NCBI RefSeq assembly: GCF_010499455.1
Contig: NZ_JAAGOH010000017.1
Span: 36,558 to 100,557, forward strand
Direction: 5' to 3'
Origin: Ideonella livida
GTDB lineage: Bacteria > Pseudomonadota > Gammaproteobacteria > Burkholderiales > Burkholderiaceae_C
DNA length: 64,000 bases
Below the pieces are notes generated by a model. It was not told where the DNA came from. It saw only the letters and a program-made list of their open reading frames with translations, and made no database searches. A program made the translations under genes and the position numbers. This document shows, piece by piece, positions 40,194 to 52,205 of the stretch (positions are counted from its first letter, which is position 1; each line of letters starts with the position of its first letter).

Positions 40194-43028
40194 TCAGCCT
40201 TGCCGCCAGATCGGTGGGGGGCGGCCGTCGGCCCAGCGCCGCCGCAGGGCGCTGGCGGCGGCGTCGCGGCCGGCCCGGGCGCGCTCGCGCAGGCTGGGGT
40301 CCTGGGCCCAGGGGGCCGTGCTGTCCAGGGCGAGCTGGCAGAGCTGCCAGCGCTGTGCCTGGGTCTCCAGGTCGTCCGGGGCTTGTTCCAGCCAACGGCC
40401 GAGCTGCGCATCGGCCAGCGTCCAGCGTCGTGCAGCCTCGCTGGCCAGGCGGGCCTCGGGGGCTGCAGCCTGCACCCAGGCTTGGGCGGCCAGGGCCAGA
40501 CCCAGGTGCTGCCGCCTGGGCGAAGGGCCTTGGGCGGGATCTGCCGCGGCGGGGCCCAGTAGCGCGTTCAGGCCGTCAAAGGCGTGGCTGGCCAGGGGCA
40601 GGGCCTGCTGTGGACGGCCCAAGGCCACCAGGGCCAAGGCCTGTTCGGTCGCCAGGCGCAGGCGCTGGCCCTGCAGCACGGGGGGCTCAGCGCCGGACGT
40701 TGCCGGTCGCACGGCACCGGCCAGGGAGACGGCCTCTGCAGGCTGTCCGCTGCGGCGCAGGCCGCGTACCAGGCGCCATACGCTCATCAGCTGGCCGTGC
40801 TGGGCCTGGCTGTTGTCAGGGTCGGCCCGCAGCAGTTGGGTGGCCAGCGCGGTGGATTCGCGCAGCCGGGCCAGGCCGGGGCCCACCTGCCCGGCCTGCA
40901 GGCGCAACTCGCCCTCGGTTTGCGCGCTGGTGGCCAGCAGGATGCGGGCTTCCAGCGCCTCTTCGGGCCGCGCCCAAGGGCGGGCCCGTTCCACCACAGG
41001 GGCGATGAGGGACAAGGCCTGCTCGTCTTCTCCGTGGGCGCCCTGTAAAAAGGCCAACAGGTCGGCGGCCAAGCCGGCCTGGATGTCCCAGGGGCCAGGG
41101 CCGATGGCGGCGGGGGCCGTGGTGTCCTGCGCGGCCTGTTTCACCGCGGCCTGGTAGGCCCGGGCTCGCGGCAGGGCTTGTTGCCAGGCCGCGCCATCGC
41201 CCAGGCTCTCCAGGCTGGCCAGGGTGGAAAGCAGCGAGAGCCGTAGGGTTTCGCGCTCTGCCTTTGCTGCGGCCGCTGGGGTGGAGCTGGGGTCGGGCTG
41301 GTGGCCGGCAGCGGGTGCCAGGCCCTCCACGCGCGCGAGGGCGCTGCGCAGCAGGGGCAGGGCCAGGTCATGCCGGCCCTGCAGGGCGCTGGCCTGGGCC
41401 TGCCCCTCTTCGGCCTGGGCCAGGTTCAGGCAGGCCTGGGCCCGCTCGCCAGCGTTTTGGGGGGGCGTGTCGGGCATGCCGCACAGCGGTTGCAGCAGCC
41501 TCGCGGCCTGGGCGAAGCTGCGGCCCGCGGCTTCAAACTGACCCAGACCGGGGCCGGCGATGCCGCGGCCTTGCACGCCGCCAATGGCCAGGTAGGCCTG
41601 GGCCAACTCGCGTTGGAAGGCGGGACTGGGGGCGGGGCCGCTGGCCTCGGCATCCAGATAACGCAGCGCGTCGCCCACCAGCTGCTCGCGCACCTTGACG
41701 GTGCCGGGCAGCTTCTCCAGCTCGCGGTTGTAGTCGTGGATCACCTGCCGGGCGAAGGCCCGCACCTGCTGCAGGCGTTGTTCGGCCACCGCGCGGTGGC
41801 CGTCGGCCTGCTGGGCATTGCGCGCGGAAGTGAAGGCAAAGCCCAGGGTGCCGGCCACGCCCAGGAGGGCGGTGGCGCTGAGCAGCCGGTGGCGCCGCAC
41901 CCATTTCCCCGCGCGCTCCAGGGGGCTGGGCAGCCGGGCGGCCACGGGGTGCCCGGACAGCCAGGCGCGCAGGTCGGCGGCCAGGGCGTCGGCGCCGGGC
42001 AGGCGGTCTTGCGGCTGCTTGGCCAAGGCGCGCAAGGTGATGGCGTCCAGGTCGGCGTCGATGCCGGGCAAGGCGCCGGGCTGGCGCGAGGGGGGCTGAG
42101 CCTCCTCGTGCACGGTGCGCTGCATGACGGTGCCCACGGTGTCGCTCGGCCCGCGGAAGGGGCTTTGGCCGGTCAGCAGCTCGTGGAGCATGACCCCCAG
42201 CGAGAACACGTCGCCCAGGGTGCTGACGGCCTCGCCGCGGATCTGCTCGGGGCTGGCGTAGCCGGGGGTGAAGGGGTTGCCCTCGCGGGTCAGGGGCTCG
42301 GCACCGGCGGCTTCGTCCAGCAGCCGGGCCACGCCAAAATCCAGCAGGCGCACCTGGCCCTGGGCGTCGACCAGCACGTTGGCGGGCTTGAGGTCCCGGT
42401 GCACCAGCAGGTGGCGGTGGGCGTGGGCCACGGCCTCGGCCAGCTGGCTCATCAGGGCCACCCGGGCGCGCAGGCCCAGGGCATGCCGGCGGGCGTGCTC
42501 GGTCAAGGGCAGACCGTCCACCCGCTCCATCACCAGCCAGGCGGTGCCGTCCTCGGTGCGACCGGCGTCGAGCAGGGCGGCGATGTGGGGGTGGCTCAGG
42601 CGGGCGAGAACCTGGGTTTCGCGGTCGAAGCGGGCGCGCAGCGTGGGGTCGGCCCATAAGGGCGGCAGCAGCTTGAGGGCGACCTGCCGCTCAAAGTGCC
42701 CGTCGGCCCGATGCGCTGCCCACACGACGCCCATGCCGCCGCGGCCCAGGGGTTCGTCCAGCGCCCAGGCGCCCAGCCGGGTGCCCGGGGTCAGGGTCTC
42801 AGCGCCGGTGGCCCCGGCCTGCGAGGCCGAGGCGATGGCGGCCTGGTGCACCGCCGTTTGGCTGGCGCCCAGCGTGGGGCCGTTCAGGCCCGGCAGGTAG
42901 GGCAGCAGCGCCTCATGCAGGGTGGGCATGTCCCGGGCACAGCGGTCCAGCCACTGCGACCGCGCTGGCGCGGTCATCTCGGAGAGGTCGTACAGGGCCG
43001 CTTTGAGGGCGTCGCGGGAGGGGCGCAT
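40194..43028 (-). CDS. Membrane Ser/Thr protein kinase with C-terminal repeat region
   Basis: 944 residues. The kinase domain (about 83-370) is complete: GRGGMGVV (P-loop), Lys119 in VALKLL, HRDLKPANVL with Asp212, DFGVARLL with Asp230, and a PGYASPEQ activation segment. A transmembrane helix (about 380-400, LLSATALLGVAGTLGFAF) follows, then a large alanine-rich helical, TPR-like periplasmic part. It lies 36 bp downstream of the ECF sigma gene, the typical sigma-kinase pairing, so the sigma factor is the probable substrate (inference from related systems). Confidence 0.92.
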   Translation of the reverse strand: MRPSRDALKAALYDLSEMTAPARSQWLDRCARDMPTLHEALLPYLPGLNGPTLGASQTAVHQAAIASASQAGATGAETLTPGTRLGAWALDEPLGRGGMGVVWAAHRADGHFERQVALKLLPPLWADPTLRARFDRETQVLARLSHPHIAALLDAGRTEDGTAWLVMERVDGLPLTEHARRHALGLRARVALMSQLAEAVAHAHRHLLVHRDLKPANVLVDAQGQVRLLDFGVARLLDEAAGAEPLTREGNPFTPGYASPEQIRGEAVSTLGDVFSLGVMLHELLTGQSPFRGPSDTVGTVMQRTVHEEAQPPSRQPGALPGIDADLDAITLRALAKQPQDRLPGADALAADLRAWLSGHPVAARLPSPLERAGKWVRRHRLLSATALLGVAGTLGFAFTSARNAQQADGHRAVAEQRLQQVRAFARQVIHDYNRELEKLPGTVKVREQLVGDALRYLDAEASGPAPSPAFQRELAQAYLAIGGVQGRGIAGPGLGQFEAAGRSFAQAARLLQPLCGMPDTPPQNAGERAQACLNLAQAEEGQAQASALQGRHDLALPLLRSALARVEGLAPAAGHQPDPSSTPAAAAKAERETLRLSLLSTLASLESLGDGAAWQQALPRARAYQAAVKQAAQDTTAPAAIGPGPWDIQAGLAADLLAFLQGAHGEDEQALSLIAPVVERARPWARPEEALEARILLATSAQTEGELRLQAGQVGPGLARLRESTALATQLLRADPDNSQAQHGQLMSVWRLVRGLRRSGQPAEAVSLAGAVRPATSGAEPPVLQGQRLRLATEQALALVALGRPQQALPLASHAFDGLNALLGPAAADPAQGPSPRRQHLGLALAAQAWVQAAAPEARLASEAARRWTLADAQLGRWLEQAPDDLETQAQRWQLCQLALDSTAPWAQDPSLRERARAGRDAAASALRRRWADGRPPPIWRQG

Positions 43029-43064
43029 GCGGGCAGGGACGATGGGGACAGGGGGCAGCGGCTT

Positions 43065-43661
43065 TCAGCCCTGCCCGAGGGCGCGGGCCATCCAGGCGCG
43101 GCCAAAGACCCACTCACGCTTGACGGTGGCCAGCGAGATGCCCAGCACCTGGGCGATTTCTTCCAGACCCAGGCCGCCGAAGCCTCGCAGCTCGATGACC
43201 TGGGCGCAGCGCGGGTCTTCGGCCGCCAGGCGCTCCAGGGCCTGGTGAACAGCCAGCACCTCCGCTGGGTCGCCACGGCCGCCGTCACCGACGAATTCGG
43301 CGGCAGACAGGGTCAAGGGCAGGTCGCCGTCGCCACGTTTGGCGGCCTGCCGGGCGTGGGCGTGGTCCACCAGCAGATGGCGCATGACCCGGCTGGCCAG
43401 GGCAAAAAAATGTGCCCGGTCGCCAAAGGCACCCGGACGGCTGTCGAGTTTGAGCCAGGCCTCGTGGATGAGGGCCGTAGGGGTGATGGTATGGCCGGGG
43501 CGTTCGCGGGCCATCAGTCGGCCGGCCACGCTGCGCAGCTCCTCGTAGACCAGCGGCCAGGCGGCGGCCAGGGCCTGGCGGTCGCCTTGCCCGGCGCGCA
43601 CCAGCAGCGTGTCTGCCCCGGGCGGGGGAAGGCGCGGATGGCCGCGGTCAGCGTTGTCCAT
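43065..43661 (-). CDS. ECF-type RNA polymerase sigma factor (kinase-associated group)
   Basis: 198 residues. Sigma2 is seen in ALIHEAWLKLDSRPGAFGDRAHFFALASRVMRHLLVDHARA-like sequence (actual DHAHARQAAKRGDG), and sigma4 in AEDPRCAQVIELRGFGGLGLEEIAQVLGISLATVKREWVFGRAWM. This corresponds to the Sig-70_X6/ECF43-like type, whose members pair with Ser/Thr kinases rather than anti-sigma factors. ATG 43661 is taken because further upstream sequence overlaps metG. No anti-sigma gene is present. Confidence 0.88.
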   Translation of the reverse strand: MDNADRGHPRLPPPGADTLLVRAGQGDRQALAAAWPLVYEELRSVAGRLMARERPGHTITPTALIHEAWLKLDSRPGAFGDRAHFFALASRVMRHLLVDHAHARQAAKRGDGDLPLTLSAAEFVGDGGRGDPAEVLAVHQALERLAAEDPRCAQVIELRGFGGLGLEEIAQVLGISLATVKREWVFGRAWMARALGQG

Positions 43662-43686
43662 GCCGTGCTGGACCAGGGAAAAGGAC

Positions 43687-45729
43687 TCAGCGCACCCGCA
43701 TGCCGGGCTGGGCACCGGGGAAGGGCTCCAGCACGAAGATGCCGGGGTGGGCCTTCTCGTCGGCGTGGCTGGCGGCCAGCACCATGCCTTCAGAGACGCC
43801 GAACTTCATCTTGCGCGGAGCGAGGTTGGCCACCATGACGGTGAGTTTGCCTTCCAGGTCCTCGGGCTTGTAGGCGCTCTTGATGCCGCTGAAGACGTTG
43901 CGGGTGCGGCCTTCGCCCACGTCCAGCGTCAGGCGCAGCAGCTTGTCGGAGCCGTCCACCTGCTCGGCCTTGACGATCCGGGCGATACGCAGGTCGACCT
44001 TGGTGAAGTCGTCGATCTTGATTTCGGGGGCCAGGTCTTCACCACCGGGCACCACCTTGGCCGGCGCCGGCGCCTCGAACAGGGCGTCCAGCCCCTTGGG
44101 GTCCACGCGCTGCATCAGGTGCTTGTACTCGCCGATGACATGGGCGCCAAGGGGCTGCGCCACGTCGGCGAAGGTGAAGGGCGCCACTTGCAGGAAGGAC
44201 TCGACCTTGGCCACCAGGGCCGGCAGCACCGGCTTGAGGTAGATGCTCAGCACGCGGAAGGCTTCGATGCAGGTGGAGCAGACGTCCTGCAGCACCTGGT
44301 CGGCGCCTTCCTTCTTGGCCAGCTCCCAGGGCTTGTGGGCGTCCACGTACTCGTTGACCTTGTCGGCCAGGGCCATGATCTCGCGCAAGGCCTTGCCGTA
44401 CTCACGTTCCTCGAACAGGGCCTCCAGCGCGGCGCGTTGGGCGCGCAGCGCGTCCAGCAGGGTGTTGCCCTCCACCCCCAGGTCGGCCGAGAGCTGGCCA
44501 CCGAAGCGCTTGGTCAGGAAGCCCGCGGCCCGCGAGGCGATGTTGATGAACTTGCCCACCAGGTCGCTGTTGACCCGGGCGACGAAGTCCTCGGCGTTGA
44601 AGTCGATGTCCTCGACCCGGCCGTTGAGCTTGGCGGCGATGTAGTAGCGCAGCCATTCGGCGTTCAGGCCCAGCTCCAGGTACTTCAGCGGGCTGATGCC
44701 GGTGCCCCGGCTCTTGCTCATCTTCTCGCCGCTGACGGTGATGAAGCCGTGCACATTGACCTTGTCGGGCGTCTTGCGGCCGCTGAAGTGCAGCATCGCC
44801 GGCCAGAACAGGGTGTGGAAATAGGTGATGTCCTTGCCGATGAAGTGCACCTGCTCGACCGCAGGGTCGGCGAAGAAGGCGTCGAAGTCGCGGCCGGTCT
44901 TGGCGAAGTAATTCTTCAGCGAGGCCAGGTAGCCGATGGGCGCGTCCAGCCAGACATAGAAGTACTTGCCCGGCGCGTCGGGGATCTCGATGCCGAAGTA
45001 GGGCGCATCGCGGCTGATGTCCCAGTCGCCCAGGCCGCCGTTGCCTTCCTCATCGGTGGTGAACCATTCCTTGATCTTGTTGAGCACCTCGGGCTGCAGC
45101 CGGCCCGGGGTGTGGGTCCACTGCTCCAGGAAGGCGACGCATCGCGGATCCGAGAGCTTGAAGAAGTAGTGGTCGGAGGTGCGAAGCACCGGGGTGGCGC
45201 CGGACAGGGCCGAGTAGGGGTTCTTCAACTCGGTGGGGGCATAGACCGCGCCGCAGGCGTCGCAGTTGTCACCGTACTGATCCTTGGCGCCGCACTTGGG
45301 GCATTCGCCCTTGATGAAGCGGTCGGGCAGGAACATGCCCTTGTCGGGATCAAAGAACTGCTCGATCGACTTCACGCTGATCAGCTCGTTCTTGCGCAGC
45401 GCGCGGTAGATGTCCTGCGCCAGTTCATGGTTCTCCGGCCCGTCGGTGGAGTGCCAGTTGTCAAAGGCGATGTGGAAGCCGTCGAGGTACTGCTTGCGGC
45501 CGGCGGCCACCTCGCCGACGAACTGCTGCGGCGTCTTGCCGGCCTTCTCGGCGGCGATCATGATCGGCGCGCCATGGGCGTCGTCGGCGCAGACGAAGTG
45601 GACCTCGGCGCCCTTCATGCGTTGTGCCCGCACCCAGATGTCGGCCTGGATGTACTCCATCATGTGGCCCACGTGGAACGGTGCATTGGCGTAGGGCAGG
45701 GCGGTGGTGACAAAGAGCTTGCGGGTCAT
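43687..45729 (-). CDS. metG: Methionyl-tRNA synthetase
   Basis: 680 residues. [23 protein letters not shown] holds the HIGH-type motif, the zinc knuckle is [18 protein letters not shown], and [11 protein letters not shown] the KMSKS loop. The C-terminal about 110 residues form the EMAP-like tRNA-binding domain ([24 protein letters not shown]) that dimerises class-I MetRS. It charges tRNA-Met for elongation and initiation in the cytoplasm. ATG 45729 gives the expected [16 protein letters not shown] start. The sigma gene lies downstream. Confidence 0.97.
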   Translation of the reverse strand: MTRKLFVTTALPYANAPFHVGHMMEYIQADIWVRAQRMKGAEVHFVCADDAHGAPIMIAAEKAGKTPQQFVGEVAAGRKQYLDGFHIAFDNWHSTDGPENHELAQDIYRALRKNELISVKSIEQFFDPDKGMFLPDRFIKGECPKCGAKDQYGDNCDACGAVYAPTELKNPYSALSGATPVLRTSDHYFFKLSDPRCVAFLEQWTHTPGRLQPEVLNKIKEWFTTDEEGNGGLGDWDISRDAPYFGIEIPDAPGKYFYVWLDAPIGYLASLKNYFAKTGRDFDAFFADPAVEQVHFIGKDITYFHTLFWPAMLHFSGRKTPDKVNVHGFITVSGEKMSKSRGTGISPLKYLELGLNAEWLRYYIAAKLNGRVEDIDFNAEDFVARVNSDLVGKFINIASRAAGFLTKRFGGQLSADLGVEGNTLLDALRAQRAALEALFEEREYGKALREIMALADKVNEYVDAHKPWELAKKEGADQVLQDVCSTCIEAFRVLSIYLKPVLPALVAKVESFLQVAPFTFADVAQPLGAHVIGEYKHLMQRVDPKGLDALFEAPAPAKVVPGGEDLAPEIKIDDFTKVDLRIARIVKAEQVDGSDKLLRLTLDVGEGRTRNVFSGIKSAYKPEDLEGKLTVMVANLAPRKMKFGVSEGMVLAASHADEKAHPGIFVLEPFPGAQPGMRVR

Positions 45730-45818
45730 GACGGGAGCACCGGGAGACGGAAAATCCCCGATTTTAGGTGCCACCCCCTGCCGGGTGCACCACGTTGGCC
45801 CCCACAGGAAAGCCTCCA

Positions 45819-46889
45819 GTGAAGAATGATGCGCACCGCACCGCCCCTTCCATGCCCACCTCCCCCCTTCCGGCGGCCGCCGCCGGCTCACCCCGTCCGC
45901 GCCTGGTGATCCGGCTGCGCAACTTCATCGGCGACGTGGTGCTGGGGGTGCCCGCCCTGCGGCGCCTGGAGGCTGAGGGTTTTGAGCTGGTGCTGGTGGG
46001 CAAGCGCTGGGCCGCGGAGCTGCTGGCAGGGGAGGGCTGGACGGTGGAGCCCCTGCCTGCCGGTCGTCTGGACCGGTGGCGCCAGCTCTGGCGCCTGCGC
46101 CGGGGTGGCGCCCGGGTGCCGGGGCCGCGGCTGCCCGGCGGTGTGAACGCGCTGAGCCTGCCTTTCTCCTTCTCCAGTGCGCTGGAAATGCGCCTGGCCG
46201 GCCTGCGCCCCATCGGCTACGACCACGAGGGCCGGGGTTTCCTTCTCACGCGAGCCGTGCCACGCCAACGCGGCCGTCATGAGCTGGAGGTGTACTGGGC
46301 GCTGGCCCAGGCGGCCCTGGGCCGCGACGAGCCGGTGCCTGCGCGCATCGACCTGCGCCTGGCGCCGCGCCACCCCGAGCGCGCCCGGGCGCTGATGCAG
46401 GCCCATGGCCTGCGGCCCGGGGCCTTCATCGCCCTGGCGCCCTTTGCCGGCGGCACCTTCCAGAAGCTCTCCAAGGAGTGGCCGGGTTTTGCGGCCTTTG
46501 CCCAGGCCTTGCGGGCCCGCGGCCACACCCTGGTGCTGTGCCCCGGTCCTGGCGCCGAGACCGAGACCGCCCGGCGTGACTACCCTGGCTGCGTGCTGCT
46601 GGACGGCGTGGACCTGGGCACCTACGCCGCGCTGCTGGCCCAGGCCGCCCTGCTGGTGGCCAACGACACCGGCCCGGGCCACCTGGCCGCGGCCGTGGGT
46701 GCGCCGGTGCTGACGGTCATCGGACCGACAGACCCGGCGCAGTGGCGTCCCTGGGGCCCCAGCGCCCACCTGGTGCAGGGCGCCCGGCGGCCCCAATGGC
46801 CCGAGGCCGACGCCGTGCTGGCGGCCACCGAGCGCCTGCTGCCTGGGCCCGCCGCCGTGGCCGGCGCTGGCGGCAAGCCGCTTGCTTGA
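45819..46889 (+). CDS. Glycosyltransferase family 9 protein
   Basis: 356 residues from the [44 protein letters not shown] is the GT9 (heptosyltransferase-like) opening, and [44 protein letters not shown] the C-terminal nucleotide-sugar motif. It probably acts in lipopolysaccharide or other glycan assembly. GTG 45819 has AGGA 9 nt upstream; ATG 45852 is also possible but has no ribosome-binding site. The gene is divergent from metG. Confidence 0.85.
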   Translation: MKNDAHRTAPSMPTSPLPAAAAGSPRPRLVIRLRNFIGDVVLGVPALRRLEAEGFELVLVGKRWAAELLAGEGWTVEPLPAGRLDRWRQLWRLRRGGARVPGPRLPGGVNALSLPFSFSSALEMRLAGLRPIGYDHEGRGFLLTRAVPRQRGRHELEVYWALAQAALGRDEPVPARIDLRLAPRHPERARALMQAHGLRPGAFIALAPFAGGTFQKLSKEWPGFAAFAQALRARGHTLVLCPGPGAETETARRDYPGCVLLDGVDLGTYAALLAQAALLVANDTGPGHLAAAVGAPVLTVIGPTDPAQWRPWGPSAHLVQGARRPQWPEADAVLAATERLLPGPAAVAGAGGKPLA

Positions 46890-46975
46890 ACCCAGGTGCG
46901 CCGCCCCGTCCTGCCTGGCTGCGCTGGGCCGGCGGCGCGCGGACCCGGCCAGCGGCTCCCTGACCCTTGCGCCCC

Positions 46976-47686
46976 ATGCCCCGTTGCCGTCCCACCCCTG
47001 GCCCGTTGGCCGCACGCAGCCTGCTGCAACTCATGTGGCTGGCCTCGCCCGCCCTGCCGGTGGGGGGCTTCAGCTACTCCGAAGTGCTGGAGGCCGCGGT
47101 GGACACCGGCCATGTCCAGGACGAGGCCCAGGCCGCCACCTGGATAGAGCATCAGCTGCGCCTGTCCCTGGGACGGGCCGATCTGCCCCTGCTGGCCCGG
47201 GCCCAGGGGGCCTGGCGGCGCCATGACCTGGCCGAGGTGCAGGCGCTCAACGACTGGGTGCGGATGACGCGCGAGACCAGCGAGCTGCGTCAGCAGACCG
47301 AGCAGATGGGCCGCAGCCTGACCGACTGGCTGCGCCAGCGCCAGCCGCAGGACCCCCGGGTGGCCGCCCTGGCGGGGCTGACCCCGGCCCCCACCTGGCC
47401 GGTGGCCTTCGCCCTGGCCGCGCTGCACACCGGCGCGCCGGTGCGCGAGGTGCTGCTCACCCACGCCTTTGGCTGGTGCGAGAACCTGGTGCAGGCCGCC
47501 CTCAAGGCGGTGCCGTTGGGCCAGAGCGCCGGCCAGCGCATCCTGGACCGCCTGGTCGACGTCCTGCCCGAGGTGGTGGACGCGGCGCTGCGTCAGCCAC
47601 CCGGGCAGCGGCAGTCCTTTGTGCCCCTGCTGGCCATCCTCTCGGCCCGGCACGAGGAACAGTACTCGCGGCTGTTCCGGTCCTGA
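46976..47686 (+). CDS. ureF: Urease accessory protein UreF
   Basis: 236 residues. [42 protein letters not shown] (GxFsxSxGLE-like) starts the UreF helical core, followed by [17 protein letters not shown] and [43 protein letters not shown]. With UreG and UreH/D it forms the complex that loads nickel into apo-urease. It lies directly before ureG. Neither the urease subunits nor ureD/E are in the window. The upstream neighbour is an unrelated glycosyltransferase. Confidence 0.93.
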   Translation: MPRCRPTPGPLAARSLLQLMWLASPALPVGGFSYSEVLEAAVDTGHVQDEAQAATWIEHQLRLSLGRADLPLLARAQGAWRRHDLAEVQALNDWVRMTRETSELRQQTEQMGRSLTDWLRQRQPQDPRVAALAGLTPAPTWPVAFALAALHTGAPVREVLLTHAFGWCENLVQAALKAVPLGQSAGQRILDRLVDVLPEVVDAALRQPPGQRQSFVPLLAILSARHEEQYSRLFRS

Positions 47687-47885
47687 TGGTGGCTGCATGT
47701 TGGTGCGCCATGCACTGAAATGGTTCTTCCGATCGGGAGGTGCCCGCCTTGGTGCATCCGTGCGGCCGGGCGGGTGCTGGGGGCAGGTGGCCATGCACCG
47801 CTGTGGCGCCCCGCGGCATGGAAGCTGCTGACGTGCCGCACTCACCGTATCCCTTTCCTGCCTGTCCGACTGGAGATTCCCGCCC

Positions 47886-48527
47886 ATGAGCACGCCCCTG
47901 CCCACCCGCCGCACCAAGAAGCTGCCCCCCCTGCGCGTGGGCGTGGGCGGCCCCGTCGGCTCCGGCAAGACCACGCTGGTGGAGATGCTCTGCAAGACCA
48001 TGCGCCAGCGCTGGGACCTGGTGGTGGTGACCAACGACATCTACACCAAGGAAGACCAGCGCCTGCTCACCGTGGCCGGCGCGCTGGATCCCGAGCGCAT
48101 CATGGGGGTGGAGACCGGCGGCTGCCCGCATACCGCCATCCGCGAGGACGCCAGCATCAACCTGGAGGCGGTGGACCGCATGCTGGAGAAGTTCCCGGAC
48201 GCCGACATCGTCTTCATCGAGAGCGGTGGCGACAACCTGGCCGCCACCTTCAGCCCCGAACTGAGCGACCTGACGATCTACGTGATCGACGTGGCCGCCG
48301 GCGAAAAGATCCCGCGCAAGGGCGGCCCCGGCATCACCAAAAGCGACCTGTTCGTCATCAACAAGACCGACCTGGCGCCGCATGTGGGCGCCAACCTCGA
48401 CATCATGGAAGCCGACACCCGCCGCATGCGGCCCAACCGGCCCTTTGTCATGACCAACCTGAAGACCAGGTCGGGTCTGGACCAGGTGATCGACTTCATC
48501 GAGAAGAAGGGCCTGCTGGTGGGCTGA
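47886..48527 (+). CDS. ureG: Urease accessory GTPase UreG
   Basis: 213 residues. The P-loop [15 protein letters not shown] (about 19-33), [35 protein letters not shown] (the CPH nickel motif), and [17 protein letters not shown] follow the SIMIBI GTPase pattern. [15 protein letters not shown] gives the guanine-binding NKxD. GTP hydrolysis drives nickel insertion into urease. It is separated from ureF by a 199-bp gap, larger than usual for this pair. No promoter can be placed in it with confidence. Confidence 0.97.
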   Translation: MSTPLPTRRTKKLPPLRVGVGGPVGSGKTTLVEMLCKTMRQRWDLVVVTNDIYTKEDQRLLTVAGALDPERIMGVETGGCPHTAIREDASINLEAVDRMLEKFPDADIVFIESGGDNLAATFSPELSDLTIYVIDVAAGEKIPRKGGPGITKSDLFVINKTDLAPHVGANLDIMEADTRRMRPNRPFVMTNLKTRSGLDQVIDFIEKKGLLVG

Positions 48528-48592
48528 GCCGCCGTCCCGGTGGCGTGAAGAAGGCCACGCCGATGGGGTGGAAACGGACAAGGTACTGTGCA

Positions 48593-48630
48593 TGTAACCC
48601 GATTACTTCATAATCGGCGCGATAGTTACA
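48593..48630. promoter_or_regulatory. HexR-like operator and nested inverted repeat upstream of edd
   Basis: TGTAACCCGATTACT (48593-48607) fits the HexR-type pattern TGTAR-TNNNA-YTACA with two mismatches. It is nested in a larger inverted repeat with outer arms TGTAAC (48593) and GTTACA (48625-48630) and inner arms CCGATTA (48599-48605) and TAATCGG (48611-48617). In Pseudomonas and other proteobacteria HexR represses Entner-Doudoroff genes such as edd, so this position, 42 bp before edd, fits. Confidence 0.5.
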
Positions 48631-48671
48631 TCGACCGGCGCCCTGTGCGGCCGCCGGCAGGACACCCCGCC

Positions 48672-50492
<1,821 letters not shown>

Positions 50493-50550
50493 GGCCGCGC
50501 CGGCATGACGCTTCGCCCCGGATTCCCTGATCGATTCAACGACCCCTGAC

Positions 50551-51174
50551 ATGAACAACACCCTTGACCTCGTCACCCACGGCCCCGTGATCCCCGTGAT
50601 CGTGATCGACCGGCTGGAAGACGCCGTGCCCCTGGCCCAGGCCCTGGTGGCCGGCGGCGTGAAGGTGCTGGAGGTGACGCTGCGCACCCCGGTGGCCCTG
50701 AAGGCCATTGAGGCGATGAGCGCGGTGGAAGGCGCCATCGTGGGCGCCGGCACCATTCGCAGCGCGGCCGACGCCCGCGCCGCCAAGGCGGCTGGCGCCG
50801 TGTTCGGCGTGAGCCCGGGCTATACCGCCGAAGTGGGCGCAGCCTGCCGCGAGGTGGGCCTGCCGCTGCTGCCGGGCGTGGCCACGGCCAGCGAGGTGAT
50901 GGCGGCCCAGGCCGATGGTTTGAACTTCCTGAAGTTCTTCCCGGCCACGGCGGCAGGCGGCATTCCCATGCTCAAGGCCCTGGCCGGACCGTTCCCGGAT
51001 GTGGTGTTCTGCCCCACCGGCGGCATCAGCCTGGCCACGGCCCCGGATTTCCTGGCCCTGCCGAATGTGAAGGTCTGCGGTGGCTCCTGGCTCACGCCGG
51101 CCGACGCGGTGAAGTCGGGTGACTGGGCCCGCATCACCCAGCTGGCCGCCGAGGCCGGCGCGCTGCGCCGCTGA
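50551..51174 (+). CDS. eda: KDPG aldolase (2-keto-3-deoxy-6-phosphogluconate aldolase)
   Basis: 207 residues. VKVLEVTLRTPVALKAIEAM (catalytic-type Glu), VGAGTIRSAADARAAKAAGAVFGVSPGY, LNFLKFFPATAAGG with the Schiff-base Lys, and FCPTGGISLATAPDFLAL match the Eda TIM barrel. It cleaves KDPG to pyruvate and glyceraldehyde-3-phosphate, completing the Entner-Doudoroff pathway. It lies 58 bp after edd on the same strand and is likely co-transcribed. Confidence 0.97.
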   Translation: MNNTLDLVTHGPVIPVIVIDRLEDAVPLAQALVAGGVKVLEVTLRTPVALKAIEAMSAVEGAIVGAGTIRSAADARAAKAAGAVFGVSPGYTAEVGAACREVGLPLLPGVATASEVMAAQADGLNFLKFFPATAAGGIPMLKALAGPFPDVVFCPTGGISLATAPDFLALPNVKVCGGSWLTPADAVKSGDWARITQLAAEAGALRR

Positions 51175-51216
51175 GGCGCGGCTTACGGTGCGCGATCCCG
51201 GCGCGCACCTGAGCGT

Positions 51217-52188
51217 TCAGCGTGCCGGGCGGTCCAGCCAAGCGCCCATGCCCTGGGCGTTGAGCTCCAGGTCCAGCGCCATCCAGCGGTCAAATTCCGC
51301 CGGTTCCATCACCCGGCCCATGTCGGCCAGGTCGGCCAAGTAGAGCTGGCGCAGGCCGTCCCGCAGGGCCTGGTGGCGGTCGGGTGCGGCGCGCAGGCGC
51401 TCGCCCAACTCGACCACGGCGGCCAGCAGCTTGAGCTGGCGCGCACCCAACGCGGCCACGTTGCCCAGCCGGCCATAGTGCGTGGGGCAGACCCACAGCG
51501 GGTCGGCGGCCAGCATGCGGCCAATCGACCGCGCCAGGGCCTCGGGCTCGAACTGCACCGGTGTGGTGGTCGGGAAGATCCAGGGCTGGCCGTCCACATC
51601 CAGCTCGCGGTAGCTGATGCCGAAAGTGTCGCCGGTGAACCAGGTGCGGCTGCGGGCGTCCCAGATGGCGTGGTGGTGCTTGGCGTGGCCCGGGGCGTCG
51701 ATCAGCGTCAGCTCACGCTGCCCCACGCGGATGACCTGGCCGTCGTGGCTGCTCTGCACCCGCTCGGCCGGCACCGCGTCCAGCGTGCCGTAGGAGCGGG
51801 CCATTTCCTCGGCGCCATACACCGCCAGCGCGCCCTGGTACAGGGCGCTGGGGTCCACCATGTGGCGGGCGCCGCGGGCATGCACCAGCACCTGGGCCTG
51901 GGGCAGATGTTGCATCAGTGTGCCCACGCCGCCGGCATGGTCCAGGTGCACATGGGTGGGGATCACCCAGTCCACCGCGTCCACGCCCAGGCCGGTGGCG
52001 GCCAATGCCTCCAGCAGGCGCGGCACCGAGAAGCGGGTGCCGGTGTCGATGAAGGCGGCACGGCCGCTGTCCACGATCAGGTAGGCGGCGTCGAAGGCCG
52101 GCCGGTGAAAGCCGGTGTCCACCAGGTACAGGCCGTCGCCGAGATGGCGGGTGTGCTCGGGCAGGGGGGCGTGGGTCGGGGTGGTCAT
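51217..52188 (-). CDS. MBL-fold metallo-hydrolase
   Basis: 323 residues. VIPTHVHLDHAGGVGTLMQHLP is the HxHxDH metal motif, LIDAPGHAKHHHAIWDARSRTWFTGD supplies the next metal ligands, and PTHYGRLG the last. The C-terminal helical tail (about 240-323) is typical of a beta-lactamase-fold hydrolase family often called flavin-diiron-like without the flavin part. The substrate is unknown. It follows the TPR gene by 17 bp, so it may be transcribed with the TonB locus. Confidence 0.88.
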   Translation of the reverse strand: MTTPTHAPLPEHTRHLGDGLYLVDTGFHRPAFDAAYLIVDSGRAAFIDTGTRFSVPRLLEALAATGLGVDAVDWVIPTHVHLDHAGGVGTLMQHLPQAQVLVHARGARHMVDPSALYQGALAVYGAEEMARSYGTLDAVPAERVQSSHDGQVIRVGQRELTLIDAPGHAKHHHAIWDARSRTWFTGDTFGISYRELDVDGQPWIFPTTTPVQFEPEALARSIGRMLAADPLWVCPTHYGRLGNVAALGARQLKLLAAVVELGERLRAAPDRHQALRDGLRQLYLADLADMGRVMEPAEFDRWMALDLELNAQGMGAWLDRPAR

Positions 52189-52205
52189 GTGGGCGGGCCC
52201 CTGCC

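Noticed and set aside
47700..47760. TGCAC...TGGT similarity to an NtrC site before ureG
   Set aside because: It matches only part of the consensus, and no -24/-12 sigma54 promoter with correct spacing follows.
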